Shown piece by piece: positions 42,780 through 54,400 of a stretch of DNA of 64,000 bases (its first letter is position 1; each line of letters begins with the position of its first letter). The DNA is from Tubulanus polymorphus (taxonomy: Eukaryota > Nemertea > Palaeonemertea > Tubulaniformes > Tubulanidae), in assembly GCF_964204645.1 (NCBI RefSeq), contig NC_134032.1, forward strand, positions 15,748,775-15,812,774, given 5' to 3'. The notes beneath the pieces are model-generated. The model worked only from the letters and a program-made list of their open reading frames with translations, was not told the DNA's origin and did no database searches. The translations under genes were made by a program, and so were the position numbers.

Positions 42780-45060
42780 AGAAATCAACACCGAAAAACA
42801 AAAAGGACGGACATTTTTATTTAACAATTTTGTATTGTGTTGTATAAAATTAACAACAAAATTTGAAATACATCAATCAGTTATCTGACTACAACTTCAA
42901 TATTGTTTTTGAAATCATTGAAAAACCGATTATTACGAGGTGGTCGGTTCGGTAGAATGATCTCAAGTTCAAGTCTGAATATTATGGAATTGTTGCCGGT
43001 CTCTACCTTCTATTCTGACTGTAGACTGGTTACCGGTCCAATGATCCAATCAGATTTCAGTATTTCATCACGTGAACTATGAAACATGGCCGCCTACACT
43101 GTGTCTCGATTTACGTTCCATGGACCTATTTAAAGTCGATTTTTATATCAATGAAGAAAGAAACTGCATTAGATCTGCCAGGTAACGCTTCTGCGGGCAC
43201 TTGTTTAGCGTGTGCCCTGAAAATACTGGTATACAATTCAGGACGTCTGCGTATACGGTGCCGTAAAAACCTCTCCTGCTCAAAGGAACTGTCGTCAATC
43301 GACTGAAAAAACAATGGCCACTGACATACTGACCTGAACTTCACCCAGCACTGGCAGCGGTTGTCTCCACCAGTGATCTCCGTCGCTCTACGATCCTAGT
43401 GTAACCAACCACCCAGACGCGTGCATTCAAATTCGCTGTACAGTTGCCGACCAGAATTTGGTCGGCTTTTTTGTCCGTGTTCAAACTGCGATATCTCAGC
43501 AAATAAACAACCGATTTTGATGAATAAACTATCTACACTAACCTTATGATGTCTTACGTTTGTTCATTATAACATTTTGACGATAAATCTGATTTTAGTA
43601 CGATTAAATTTAAGATACAAAAATGATGCGCTGTTTAGCGATGAGACACGCATCGCTCAAGTTGTCTTGTTGCTAACGAACTACAGTGTTACAATGCCTA
43701 GTTTCAAAGTGAAAAAATGGTGTCATTTTTGCTATTTCTGTATTTATATCGCATCAAGCACGGACTATGATGAATGAACCTCCAAATGAATATAATAATA
43801 AGAAAACTGAATGTATGAGGTTTGTAACGATAGTTTATTTTTCACAATCGGTTTAGTGAAACTGGATTTCTGGTGGTTTAAAGCTGCAGTGATCTAAAAG
43901 TATCGAGAAAATGTCGTTCGCATCTTAGTGTCTGTGGTACATCAGACACTAAGATTCTTGGTGAAACCTGAACCAGCTATGCAGCAGAGCGAGAGGCTGG
44001 GATAATGGATATTTGTCTGTTCACCTAAGGTGACACTGATTGATTATTGTGAAAGTGACTTGAGCATGAGCAGTCAGTGTGGTGAACCCAGGTAACTTCA
44101 CTTAGGCCTCCTTCAAAACTTGTGAACATTGTAGTGAATACTTACTCACAAATACTCCATTGCTTGTCTATTATTGTAGGTGAATGTTCTGATAATGATT
44201 TTCTGAGATACAACTCAGGATTTCTTAAGAAACGGAACAGAGGTGTATCAAATTAGCTCAACATGCAAAGAGAATAAAAGAATCCAACACTAACCGTCAT
44301 GAGATGAGATTCCAAATAACAGATGGTGCAACTCCTGGATTCTGATACAGTGATGAGGTTTAATAGAGCTGGATTTTGCGAATTACTACACGAGTGAGCC
44401 TTCAATTGGAATTGTGATTAAGGCCCAAAAAAAACATTATGTGGTAAAATACATAACATGTCATCGTCTTGTCAGGCTATGTGTATATCGAACAAGATTT
44501 TGTACTAGAATTGGACAATAAATATAGAATTGCCAGTGAAAAAGAGTTTGTCGTGATGGATTTCATACTCAATTTCTAGCAGATCGTATTATGACATTGA
44601 GTGGTCAATGAGACGAGAATATTGCGAATATCCAGATGATCTGGATTACTGGTCTTTCCCAACTCACTGTCTGTATCGAGAATATAAATAAAGATGCTGC
44701 AGTGGATCCAAATATCTGATCTCACAAAACACTGACAAGGAGTTCAACTTTTGTAAACTTTATTCAGATAGAGTATAGTCATCTGGTAGGGACCGGCAAC
44801 CAGTCTAACTGAAAGTAGAGACTGGTAACTAGTCTTTGAGGCAACGTTGAAAAATAATGGATGGAAATATTCATTTTTCAATAAATTTTGAATTGTTTTA
44901 TAACATTTACAACCAAATCTAAAATATGCCAATCATTAATTCGATTAAAACTTCACTATCGATTTTGAAATCAGTGAAAACCGATTTTTTGCGAGGTGGT
45001 CGGTTCAGTTGAATGATCTGAAGTTCAACTCTCAACGAACCCTTCTGCGATTCAAAAAGC
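42780..45060. repeat. Intergenic region with diverged duplicated segments
   Basis: Bases about 42820-42990 and 44840-45030 are diverged copies (shared: GCGAGGTGGTCGGTTC / ACGAGGTGGTCGGTTC). The 43.35- and 43.94-kb parts match the 2.69-2.80 kb repeat. The open frames 43079-43306 and 43577-43777 have no domain or splice support. Confidence 0.55.
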
Positions 45061-45738
45061 CACCATTTTTGCTTTTAGTCGGTGTTACTTCCGTTTGTCG
45101 ATGATTTCAACATTAGCCAAATTGCGTTGAGCATTTGTATGAACGTGGATTTGAATGGAAAATGCACGAAGACGCGTGTTGATTGGTTGAGGTTGGTGCT
45201 GGTCACTGGACAGTGACCAGCGGTCAGCTTATCGAATCATTCGTTTCACAGAACTTTATTTGAGAAGACGTGAAAATTATAGCAGAAAAAGTACGCTGTT
45301 ATCGTAAGTATCATACAGATGTATTAGAGGCCTAATGAATGATTAACTGATGAAAAACACATTAGATCAGCTCCTAGCTCCAGTTAGTAATGATTAGATA
45401 TCACATATACTTGGTCATGGTTTATCATTTTAATACATTTGCTGGTGGAAAATTTTAGCCATGTCTCTAGATGGGCGGCCATATTTATTGTATGCCAAGG
45501 TCAAATGGGCGGCCATATTGAGTCAGGCCAAGGTTAAATAGCACTCGTTTTTGATGCTATCAGGGCAAACGTGGGTTACAGTCAGTCAACCATGTGTGAA
45601 CTAAGTGAACCAATGTTAGTTAATGTTAGTTAGTTGAAACTAGAAGTCCCAAAATTTTTGACCACGTGATTGAGTACGGCTGCCTATTTCCAAGATGGCC
45701 GACACTTTGAAATGCTCAACGACCGAACTATAGCGCGT

Positions 45739-46041
45739 TCAGTTAGCTCCGACCACTATAGTTTTGTAGAGCAGTTTAAATGTTTTCATATCAAGTTTTT
45801 CGAAGGATCTTTTGATTATGCCAATTATTTCGTTCCCTTTATTAGTTGCCGTTGCGTATTGTGCTTGGAAATTCAGATTTCTATCTATGACAATTCCGAG
45901 GTCTTTTTCCTCAGTGACAACTTTCAACTCATGTCGGTGGTTTCCTACTTCCATTGTGTATTGTGCTGGGTCTTTGTTATTGCCAATATGAAGTACTACG
46001 CATTCTCCGGATGAAACGACATTTGCCACATTTTTGCCCAA
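45739..46041 (-). pseudogene. CR1-like LINE reverse transcriptase, C-terminal fragment (element C)
   Basis: Encodes VVTEEKDLGIVIDRNLNFQA, IGIIKRSFEKLD and FKLLYKTIV, the conserved post-catalytic (thumb) part of LINE reverse transcriptases of the CR1/L2 type. No catalytic domain is attached; clearly a 5'-truncated dead copy, also cut at its 3' side. Confidence 0.85.
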
Positions 46042-46464
46042 CTACATAAACTGCCAAGGACGTCAGCCTGCAGTATCCAAGACTTTCCCGATAAGTTTCT
46101 TCTGCACTTTGGAGTTTCTTGTGCCAATAACGATTTGCTCATCTCATTTTCTTGTCGCTCATCATATCAAATCTTTTTGATAAGGTTCTGCATTCTGTTT
46201 TAAAATCGTCGCGCTTTCGTTTTGTCATTGTTTCAATTCATATGTGAAACATAGACATATCAATATCAATGTGAAGATGCGGATGACAAAGCGTTGGATG
46301 AACTACCATTTATTACGGACAGACGACATTTTGGAACAGATACGCCATTTGGCGATGCATCATACAATTATTACAAGTATACAATATCATAGCATCCGCA
46401 TTTCACTGGACTTTCTGAGATGATGTCTAGCGCATATATCCTATTATCACTCGTTTCAACTTTG

Positions 46465-46620
46465 CTACGCCTTTGAATTGTTTGTGTGCCCCGGGAAAGG
46501 CTTTATTCGCACAATGTCACCTTCTTGTAACGATGTTAGGCATTTGGTAGAGCGATTGAAATGTTCTGCCTGTTTGCGTTTATTCGCGGAACTATCCGAG
46601 ACAACTTTTGGTCACAGTGA
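46465..46620 (-). pseudogene. Ty3/gypsy-type retrotransposon pol C-terminal tail
   Basis: Minus strand reads KRKQAEHFNRSTKCLTSLQE followed by GDIVRIKPFPG, the segment after the integrase core in Ty3/gypsy polyproteins. A one-base shift then moves the homologous reading to AHKQFKGVAKLKR in another frame, so the copy is broken. No LTR recognised. Confidence 0.75.
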
Positions 46621-46753
46621 CCATTTCAATTTGCTATCATAAGAGTAACAGTAACAGTAACATTAAGTGATGGACCGCTTTGGCGATCTTTACACTGTTT
46701 AACGATACACAGTTGTTAGATTTTAAAGTTAATGCACATTTGCCGAGGTATCA

Positions 46754-47590
46754 TTAGCGTCTGTATAGTTTGTAGTTAGTTTTTAGTTCATAATCTTTCC
46801 AATAATCGTCCAGCCGAGCCTTGAACGAATTCACAGATGGTGCCTCCACAACTTCTGTCGGCAGACTGTTCCAGTAACTGATAATTCTATTTGTAAAATA
46901 TTTCAGTCTAATGTTCTTGCGGCATCGTCTTTTTTCCAACTTGTAAGGATGTCCTCTGGTGAAACGGCGTCTAGCATCTAACATGATAATATCATTATCG
47001 GTGGAATATACGTTAGTTACTAGTTTGAAGGTCTCGATCATAGCGTCATCATCTATAAGTGAGACTAGGAATTTTAAGATATTTTAATCTTTTTTCTTCA
47101 TACGGCAAGTTTTTTACATTCACAATCATTCTCGTCGCTCTTCTTTGAATACTCTCTAATTTATCTATTTCTGACAGAGAAATATTAGACCACACTTGAT
47201 TGTTGTACTCCAGAATTGGTCGAACCAGTGTTTTGTACAGCAACACAAACGCTTTGCTATCGCGAACATTGATGGTTCTTTTTATGGTGTATAGCACCCT
47301 ATTAGCTTTCAGAACGACGTCGTTCACATGACGTTTGAAATTCAATTTATCATCAATTGTTATTCCTAAATCGCGTTCGTATCTCGATGTTTTGATGACA
47401 CTACCCTGAAGTTCATAGTTGAAAGTCGGTTCAACGCATCCAATTCCTAACCTATTTGCCTTATCAGGGTGGAATCTTAATATCCACTCATCCGACCAAC
47501 TCATAGCGCTATCAAGACTATGCTGAAGATCATTACAGTCGTCTAAAGACTTGATAACTTTGTATAATTTCGTATCATATCTGTGAGTCG
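46754..47590 (-). pseudogene. CR1/L2-like LINE reverse transcriptase, C-terminal half (element A)
   Basis: Two adjoining open segments. The upstream one (47590-47049) has TKLYKVIKSLDDC, MSWSDEWILRFHPDK, DLGITIDDKLNFKRHV, LLYKTLVRPILEYNNQVWS and LESIQRRATRMI; after a break, 47041-46754 has RGHPYKLEKRR, FTNRIISYWNSLP and SFKARLDDYW, the usual LINE end. The FADD catalytic box is lost or mutated at the 5' edge (reads RYDTKLY). Confidence 0.9.
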
Positions 47591-47649
47591 ATGTTCGATC
47601 TCCCCCTCACTCACAAATTTACCAAACTCGTTGAGATTTGAGTATTGAA

Positions 47650-49000
47650 CCTCAGCTAGTCAAATTTTAGGCGTCCCACATTTTCAGTTCTTTGTATCTT
47701 AAATATTCTTAATGTATTTAATCAGAATTAAACCCGAGTATCTGAAACCAGATCGACCTTTCACTGGCATTTAAACATTCTCTTTACATTTGATTTTAGG
47801 GTCAATGGTGTCCATATCATTATACCAATCATAAAGTGACAGTGTATATAAGTGAAATATAACATATTTAGGCAGGATGTTGGTACAAAATGTTTGATTC
47901 CGTTTTATCAGTACATTTTTCTAGATATCTGATTGCATAATTCGTTTACAAAACTATTCCAATTCTAATGTCGATCAATATCGATACCTAAAATATTTAG
48001 TGGACGTTGATAGTTTTTTGTCTTAATCATTTATTCTAATAGTATAGTCCTCGTTATTGATTCGATCATTGTTTCTAGGTCTAAAAAGAACGATCTCAGT
48101 TTTGTAAAATTGTTGGTGGTAAACCAGACGCGTAGGATGGTTAAGTCATGACTCAAATCGCATATAAGTGTATTTACAGATTTACCTTGAACAAATGCCG
48201 TCGTATCATCTGCAAATTGAATGGATTCATTTTTTTTTCAAAGCAAGATACATATCTTTTACATAGATTAGAAATAATGGTGGTCCTAAAACTGATCCCC
48301 GAGAAATTCCGTCTGATGAACGTAACTGGTAGTTGTAAGGGCCGTATTTTGGTGAATTCGGCACCTGCAAAGTACGGGACTTCATAAACACTGAATCTAG
48401 CTGTTATAATCGTTTAAGGGCGATAGTTCGAGAATATTTTTTATCGCTTTTCTAGTATAGATGGATAAATCTGGAGGTTTTCGGTACATCGGGCATTACA
48501 CCAATTTGAAAGGAATTGTTAACGATTTAAGCCAACGGTTTAGCAATGATAGCTTTTAATATAATATTGTTGATATTGTCATGCCCACACATGAAGTTTT
48601 ACAATCTAGAAATGAAATGATGTTATAAACTTCATTTTCATCCGTAGGAAAAAGGAGGAAACTGTTATCAAAGTTATTACGCATACAATTTCATTGAACT
48701 AGGTTATTTCTTAGAGAGATTTTTGATTTGGTAGAGGACGATTCCGTAACTCGAGTAGCTTTATCAATTATCATCTTCACCAGCTTGTCATTTGTTTTAC
48801 CTAGAATATCTTTCATAATACTTTACGAGTTTAAACGACTGTTTGTATTGAATTTTAGAAATTTTTTGCTGTAGTATTGCTGTTTAGCTTTTCTTTTGAT
48901 ACTGTTTTAAGTGTTCTTATGGTGTATATATGCAAGGTATTTCAGATTGGATTTATCTTCGCCGATGGCCGATTCATACAGTTGATTACGTTTGCGTGAA
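47650..49000 (-). pseudogene. Second LINE reverse transcriptase, degenerate (element B)
   Basis: Minus strand shows SSDGISRGSVLGPPLFLIYV (about 48250-48330), then, after a one-base shift in a run of nine A, SIQFADDTTAFVQGKSVN with the catalytic FADD at 48205-48216. Past 48050, LNILGIDIDRH recalls the thumb domain. Stops and shifts make it dead. Clade not assigned; distinct from element A. Confidence 0.8.
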
Positions 49001-49189
49001 CATCTGTCTAATCCATGCGTGTCATCCATAGTTCCTTAATCTCTATTTTACAACTTAAAGAACTTTCTGGTTACGAGCGTTAACTTTCAATTTCCTCTAA
49101 CAAGGGGTAGGTCTTAATCTACGACTAATACTAGGCCTACTTAGTACTTAGGCTCTTCTTAAATAGTACAAAGGTAGATAGTATTTATC

Positions 49190-49637
49190 TTATTTTGGTT
49201 GTCTTCCGCCTATATTTGCGTAGTCGAGATAGGGAGACACGTGCTGTAAGATCGTTTCAAATTTTGTTCTCAACATGCGAAAGAAACGTCTAAAATCATC
49301 CATTACATAGTTTGGAATTGTTTGCTCAACATAATTCGGTATTTTCATTCTTTCTTCTCTATCCTAAAACATAAAAGTAGAGATGTCCGGATCATACACA
49401 AATTATAAAGAATATTGACACAGGGGCTCGTCACAATTTGATGAATGGATGATACCAGTATCCCTGTATAAAAAAGAGAAGGGAGCTAACTAAATCGACT
49501 ATCTGTACATTACCTTCCCAATCCAATTTTGGTGTTGATGGTCGACTGAATATGCCTTTTTGTTGAAAATCATTTCTTGCATCTCGTAAATATGTGCCAT
49601 TTTCTACTTTTTCCACTAATTCATACCAAGACATCAA
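49190..49637 (-). pseudogene. PIF/Harbinger-like transposase, N-terminal fragment
   Basis: From about 49363 down to 49200 the minus strand reads REERMKIPNYVEQTIPNYV, MDDFRRFFRMLRTKFETILQ, HVSPYL, then a stop; this matches the DDEFRRFFRMSRETFEYLL-type N-terminal region of Harbinger/HARBI1 transposases (established family feature). An open segment upstream (49637-49431) begins MSWYELVEKVENGTYLRDAR and may be its first exon or a separate relic; the splice that would join them in frame is unclear. The DDE catalytic core is missing. Confidence 0.6.
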
Positions 49638-49639
49638 TC

Positions 49640-50220
49640 TTAGGCCTAGAGAGAGGGCAGGTATTCTTCTGAAAAATATTTTTACAATTCTAATTTACAT
49701 CAAAAAGACGAAACCTCTTCACTCACCAACTTTTCTTGAATAAATTGGCAGTATTCGTATTTTTTTCGCCGCCCTCGCTCTTTCTTCAAGCCTTCCCTTT
49801 CGGGCAGGTATTTTGCATGATTTAACAGCTGATGATAAAACAAACCATTCAACACGTTACTTTACGGGAAAGTGTTTCAGACGGTCTCTGTGGATACTTA
49901 GTGACGCAGAACACAAAATACAACGCCAGCGTAATGACAATAGATCAACTTGTAATTCAGTGTTTTCAATAAGAGCCAGGTCCCAGACCCGTGCGTCGTT
50001 TGTAAAGGACCCGCCTGTTTTTTCAAACCAGCCTTCGTTTCAGGGACTGTGACATATAATGGGACCCTCCTGTTTTTCAAAGGGACCTGTCTTGTTAATT
50101 TCTTTTTGAAAACACTGTAATTAGGAACCACCTATCAGCCTGTAACGAAAACGAACTTTTACGAGTTAATAACAAGAATTTGGGTTGATGAGCAGAATGA
50201 AACTAATTAATTAGGGGTAA
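49640..50220. other. Intergenic, no gene seen
   Basis: Overlapping open frames on both strands at 49.81-50.13 kb lack domains. GTCCCATTATATGTCACAG and CCTGTTTTTCAAA words look like an old duplicated segment. Confidence 0.45.
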
Positions 50221-50224
50221 ACTG

Positions 50225-51000
50225 GACTTTCATAAATGGTGCAATTAATTGTATTTTTCTGACCTTCTGATGAAAGGAGAGAGAATTTAAACCAATGAAT
50301 TAGCAATAGCGATTTTTCGAAAAATAGTGAATTTTTCTGACGATTTGATGAAAAGAGAGAATTTAAAACAATAAATCAAAAATATCGATATGATGCTCTG
50401 ACGAAAAGGAGAGAAGAAGAAGTTAAACCAATAAATTAGAAATAGCGATTTCTAGAAATAAGCGATTTTTTCTGACCTTCTGGAGCAAGCTGAGAGAATT
50501 TAAACCAATGAATCAGAAATAGTGATTTTTCAAAAAATAGTGAATTTTTCTGACGATTTGATGAAAAGAGAGAATTTAAACCAATAAATAAAAATATCGA
50601 TTTTTGGAAAAATATTGAATTTTTCTGATGCTCTGATGAAAAGAGAGAATTTAAACCAATGAATCAGAAATAGTGATTTTTGGAAAAATAGTGAATTTTT
50701 CGGATGCTCTGATGAAAAGAGAGAATTTAAACCAATAAATAAAAATATCGATTTTTGGAAAAATATTGAATTTTTCTGATGCTCTGATGAAAAGAGAGAA
50801 TTTAAACCAATAAATCAAAAATATCGATTTTTGGAAAAATAGTGAATTTTTCTGATGCTCTGATGAAAAGAGAGAATTTAAACCAATAAATCAAAAATAT
50901 CGATTTTTGGAAATATAGTGAATTTTTCTGATGCGCTGATGAAAAGAGAGAATTTAAACCAATGAATCAGAAATAGTGATTTTCAGAAAAATAGCAAATT
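50225..51000. repeat. Minisatellite, 76-bp AT-rich unit, about 10 copies
   Basis: Unit contains GATGAAAAGAGAGAATTTAA, CCAATAAATCAAAAATATCG and GGAAAAATAGTGAATTTTTC; period 76 measured at 50639 and 50715. Confidence 0.93.
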
Positions 51001-51346
51001 TAAGGGGACTAATTAGCACATAATACCTGTGTTCATTTCCCTCCACTGGCTTCCAGTACAGCAGCACATTGGCTATAGATTAGCTCCTCAGTATCTGTTA
51101 ATGTCGAGTATCGTCTCGCTCGCTTTGTTCCAGTAACAACAGACGGACGTCTCATTTTGCGTACAGACTAAAGTTCAGTGTCACAGCATTATCCCCCCTC
51201 AGGAACACTGCATAATAACTTCAGAATAATTCACAATTTCTATGAGACTTCAAGCGAGCGCTTAATCCCGGTGTAACTAAACTCTGCATAACTCATGTCT
51301 GGTGTATTTTCATATGATTTAATATTTTTATTTATTTTTTTAGAAA

Positions 51347-51409
51347 ATGCCAAAAACAAGACGAATGTGGGAGGGTGGCCCTGCTGCCACTTCGTCCCCG
51401 TATTCACCA
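51347..51409 (+). CDS. Micro-exon gene, exon 1
   Basis: tttttag|AAA ATG ... TCACCA|gtaagt. 21 codons from ATG: MPKTRRMWEGGPAATSSPYS then P. The full exon from 51344 is 66 nt, still in phase. Confidence 0.7.
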
Positions 51410-54400
51410 GTAAGTTCAAATTTAAACGTCTAATTCTTCTCCACGGTGACCGACACTATTTTGTACATAGTTTTGTATTAATATATTGATTTATTCATAC
51501 CATCCGTGTTAAATACCGAGTCTAAACAGATCATTTATTTTTCATTCAAATTGCTAACAAAAATTTAAAAAAAAAGAAAAGAATTTTAAGATAATGTTGG
51601 TGAAATTGTTGTGGATCGACAAAGTGTATCGTTCCCCTAAATATCAATATTCTGTAAAATGATGTATAGATGATACTAATTGTTTATCAAATGTTTGGTT
51701 GTCATTGCATGAATATGTTTTTCTCTCTTTTCTAGCAAACAAGAAGGCGCCACCTTGACGAAAGGGCGGAACAAGAGGCCAACTTGGACCGGATAGGTGA
51801 GCGGTCATTTCAACCGGTAAGTTTAAATCGGTAACGAGTCGATTTTGCTAGCATGTCTCTTACTTAACTACTTGTAACACAATTACATCATTTTGGTAGC
51901 TTTAACTTCTTGATTAAGTTCAAAAACTCAAATGTAGTTATAAAATCTCGGTTCCTTTCATTGTTGGTTATAATACGAGGCTTAGCGATAAGACGGGCAC
52001 TTATTCATACGCGTAGGCAGCTAGCGTCTTTCAGTTGAGTAAACCGGTTCATCCTACGTGAACTGCGGTTTTTGCCATCTATAAAAGTTATGAACAAGTT
52101 AAAATTATGAATTCTCATCTGATAAACGTCAACTAAGGCCACACCAAAAAAAATCCGGTTTCTCTGGCGGGGCAATCACCAAAATGAGTAGGTCGGTAGG
52201 GAATTTTTTTTTCTTTTTATAGAAAAAAAAAAATTTTGGGTTCTCTTCTAACAGTGGGTAGGTCGCCGTAAATAATTTTTGATGGGACCAAATTTCCAGT
52301 TGAAAATATGATTAGCAGCTTGTCGATGACAATAATAAAGGGAAGTTGATGTTTTTGTATTATATTTCACACTTGGAAACCGTTTATAAAACGAAAAACA
52401 TCAAAATCTTGCATAGGCATATAATATATTGTATACGGAATTCCTGGAATTATACAATCCAAGGTCGCCATCAATATGTGATTGGCAACGTTATCTGAGC
52501 ACACAAGTACCATATCCATTATAAAATTGTTAAATCCAATGTAATAAGATATTTTTATCATGTCGTCTCGGTGCCGACATCACGATTTCACGAAAAAGAA
52601 AAAATATTTACGAGAATGGAGAGCTTTGTAGTCGGTCGGCCATATATATATTTTTGAAAAATAGTTATTTCATCCACAATTTTGAAATAGGGTCGGTAGG
52701 CAATTTTATTTTATTTCGAAAATAATTATTTGAAATGTCGAAATATCGGGTCGGTCGGGCCCGAGAAACAGGGTTTTCTTTTGGTGTGGCCTAAACTTTA
52801 AGTTGTCTTAGTTTTAGTTGCTCTATGTCGTCCTCTCTCAGTATTCAACATTTGTTGAGTCTTAAAATTCTCGTTATCATTAATCTTTCAAAGATGTTAT
52901 GCAAGCAGTTTCACATTGACCAACATCGAGTTCATTTTAAGAAATTTTTTGCTTGTCAAATTTTCTGATGGTTGCATCAATTACACTCTGTTCTCAATTT
53001 CACAGTAATTAATGATTTTTTTTTTCAGTTTGAATTGACGCCCCCGGTCCAAGTTGAGCGCTCGGAATTCTCCGGTGACTGGGTAAGTTACAGCGAAATA
53101 CGGTTGAAGTCAATTGTTGGAACAAATATTAAACCCTGGATATTTTCACGAAATTGACTTCGCTTTGTTTGCTATTGAAATTTTTTTCCATCATTATATT
53201 GGTGGCGCCACCAAGGGGGCGTTTTGTTAAAACTGATATGCGAATTCGTAGAAACAATTGATAGGTATTGGTAGAATAACCCATACTCAAATGTGGAGAA
53301 CGGATAAGATGAAAACCCACTACAAATAAAAGTTAAAAATTGAGAATTTATTAAATTTAAAAACAACCGATCTCACGTGAGACAATGATCTCTAGTGTGA
53401 GATCTCACGTGAGACAATGATCTCTAGTGTGAGTTCGAAACGTCGTGTTTTTCAATTTTAATTCGATTGAATATTGATGTGGGTTTCATCTTGGTAAATT
53501 TGGTATCCTTCCCCCAATTTTTTGTTATTGAGGGAATTTTCGCTCGGATGAACGGGGTTGCCACCAGGACCTAGTTCCACAGTTGTGAGTTAGAGTTAAA
53601 TCTTGAGTTAAAATCAATTCATTTCCAATGAGTTAATTCTTAACTCGAAACTGGGCTTGAACTCTGAATCATCATCAGAAATAGAATATACTTAGATGTC
53701 TGGAATGTCAGCCATTTCAATCAACGTTTCGGCCAAAACCGATATTTGGTGGTCATCTTTGTTTTTCGTTTTTGCTTCTGAAAATGGTCCAAATTAAAAG
53801 TTTTTTAACAGAACTCCCGTCATAGGATTTGAAAAATTTTGAAACTTTGTACAATACTACTACTAATAAGCATTCATTTTTTTTTCTTCATTGCCAACAG
53901 GTGTGATTTTACTTGAAAAAAATACTACATTTTGTCCATTTTGGCCAAGTTTTAGAGTTTTTAGAACAGGACCTCATCTTAAATTCATTGCGTCAGATTT
54001 GTGCGTGTTGTTTTGGAAAATGACAAACATGATTGTGTCACCCGACCTGTGTACCATCATAAACCATGTCCTTATCCTCGAATCTCCTTGCTACAATCTG
54101 AGCGGATGATGTTAAAAAACGACAAAGACAGGACCGCCAAAAACTCTAAAACCGTGTTTACCGAATCAGAAATCAGATAATCATCATAATCCATTTAATT
54201 GCATAATAAAAGTTAACTCTCATTGTATTTTCAGTATGTTCCCCCTACACCACCGCGAAGGCGCCAGACGCTGGTGAGAACACCGGTAAGTTACAACTAT
54301 TCTCTAATAAACAATACTTATTTTGATTTATTAATTTGAAAATAGTGGGCAGTAGCTAGTTTGCATAAATTATGTAAATTAGAAATAAAATCATGGATTT

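Noticed and set aside
43079-43344. Overlapping open frames near 43.1-43.3 kb
   Set aside because: No domain, no consistent splice sites, and the sequence belongs to a dispersed repeat also found at 2.7 kb.
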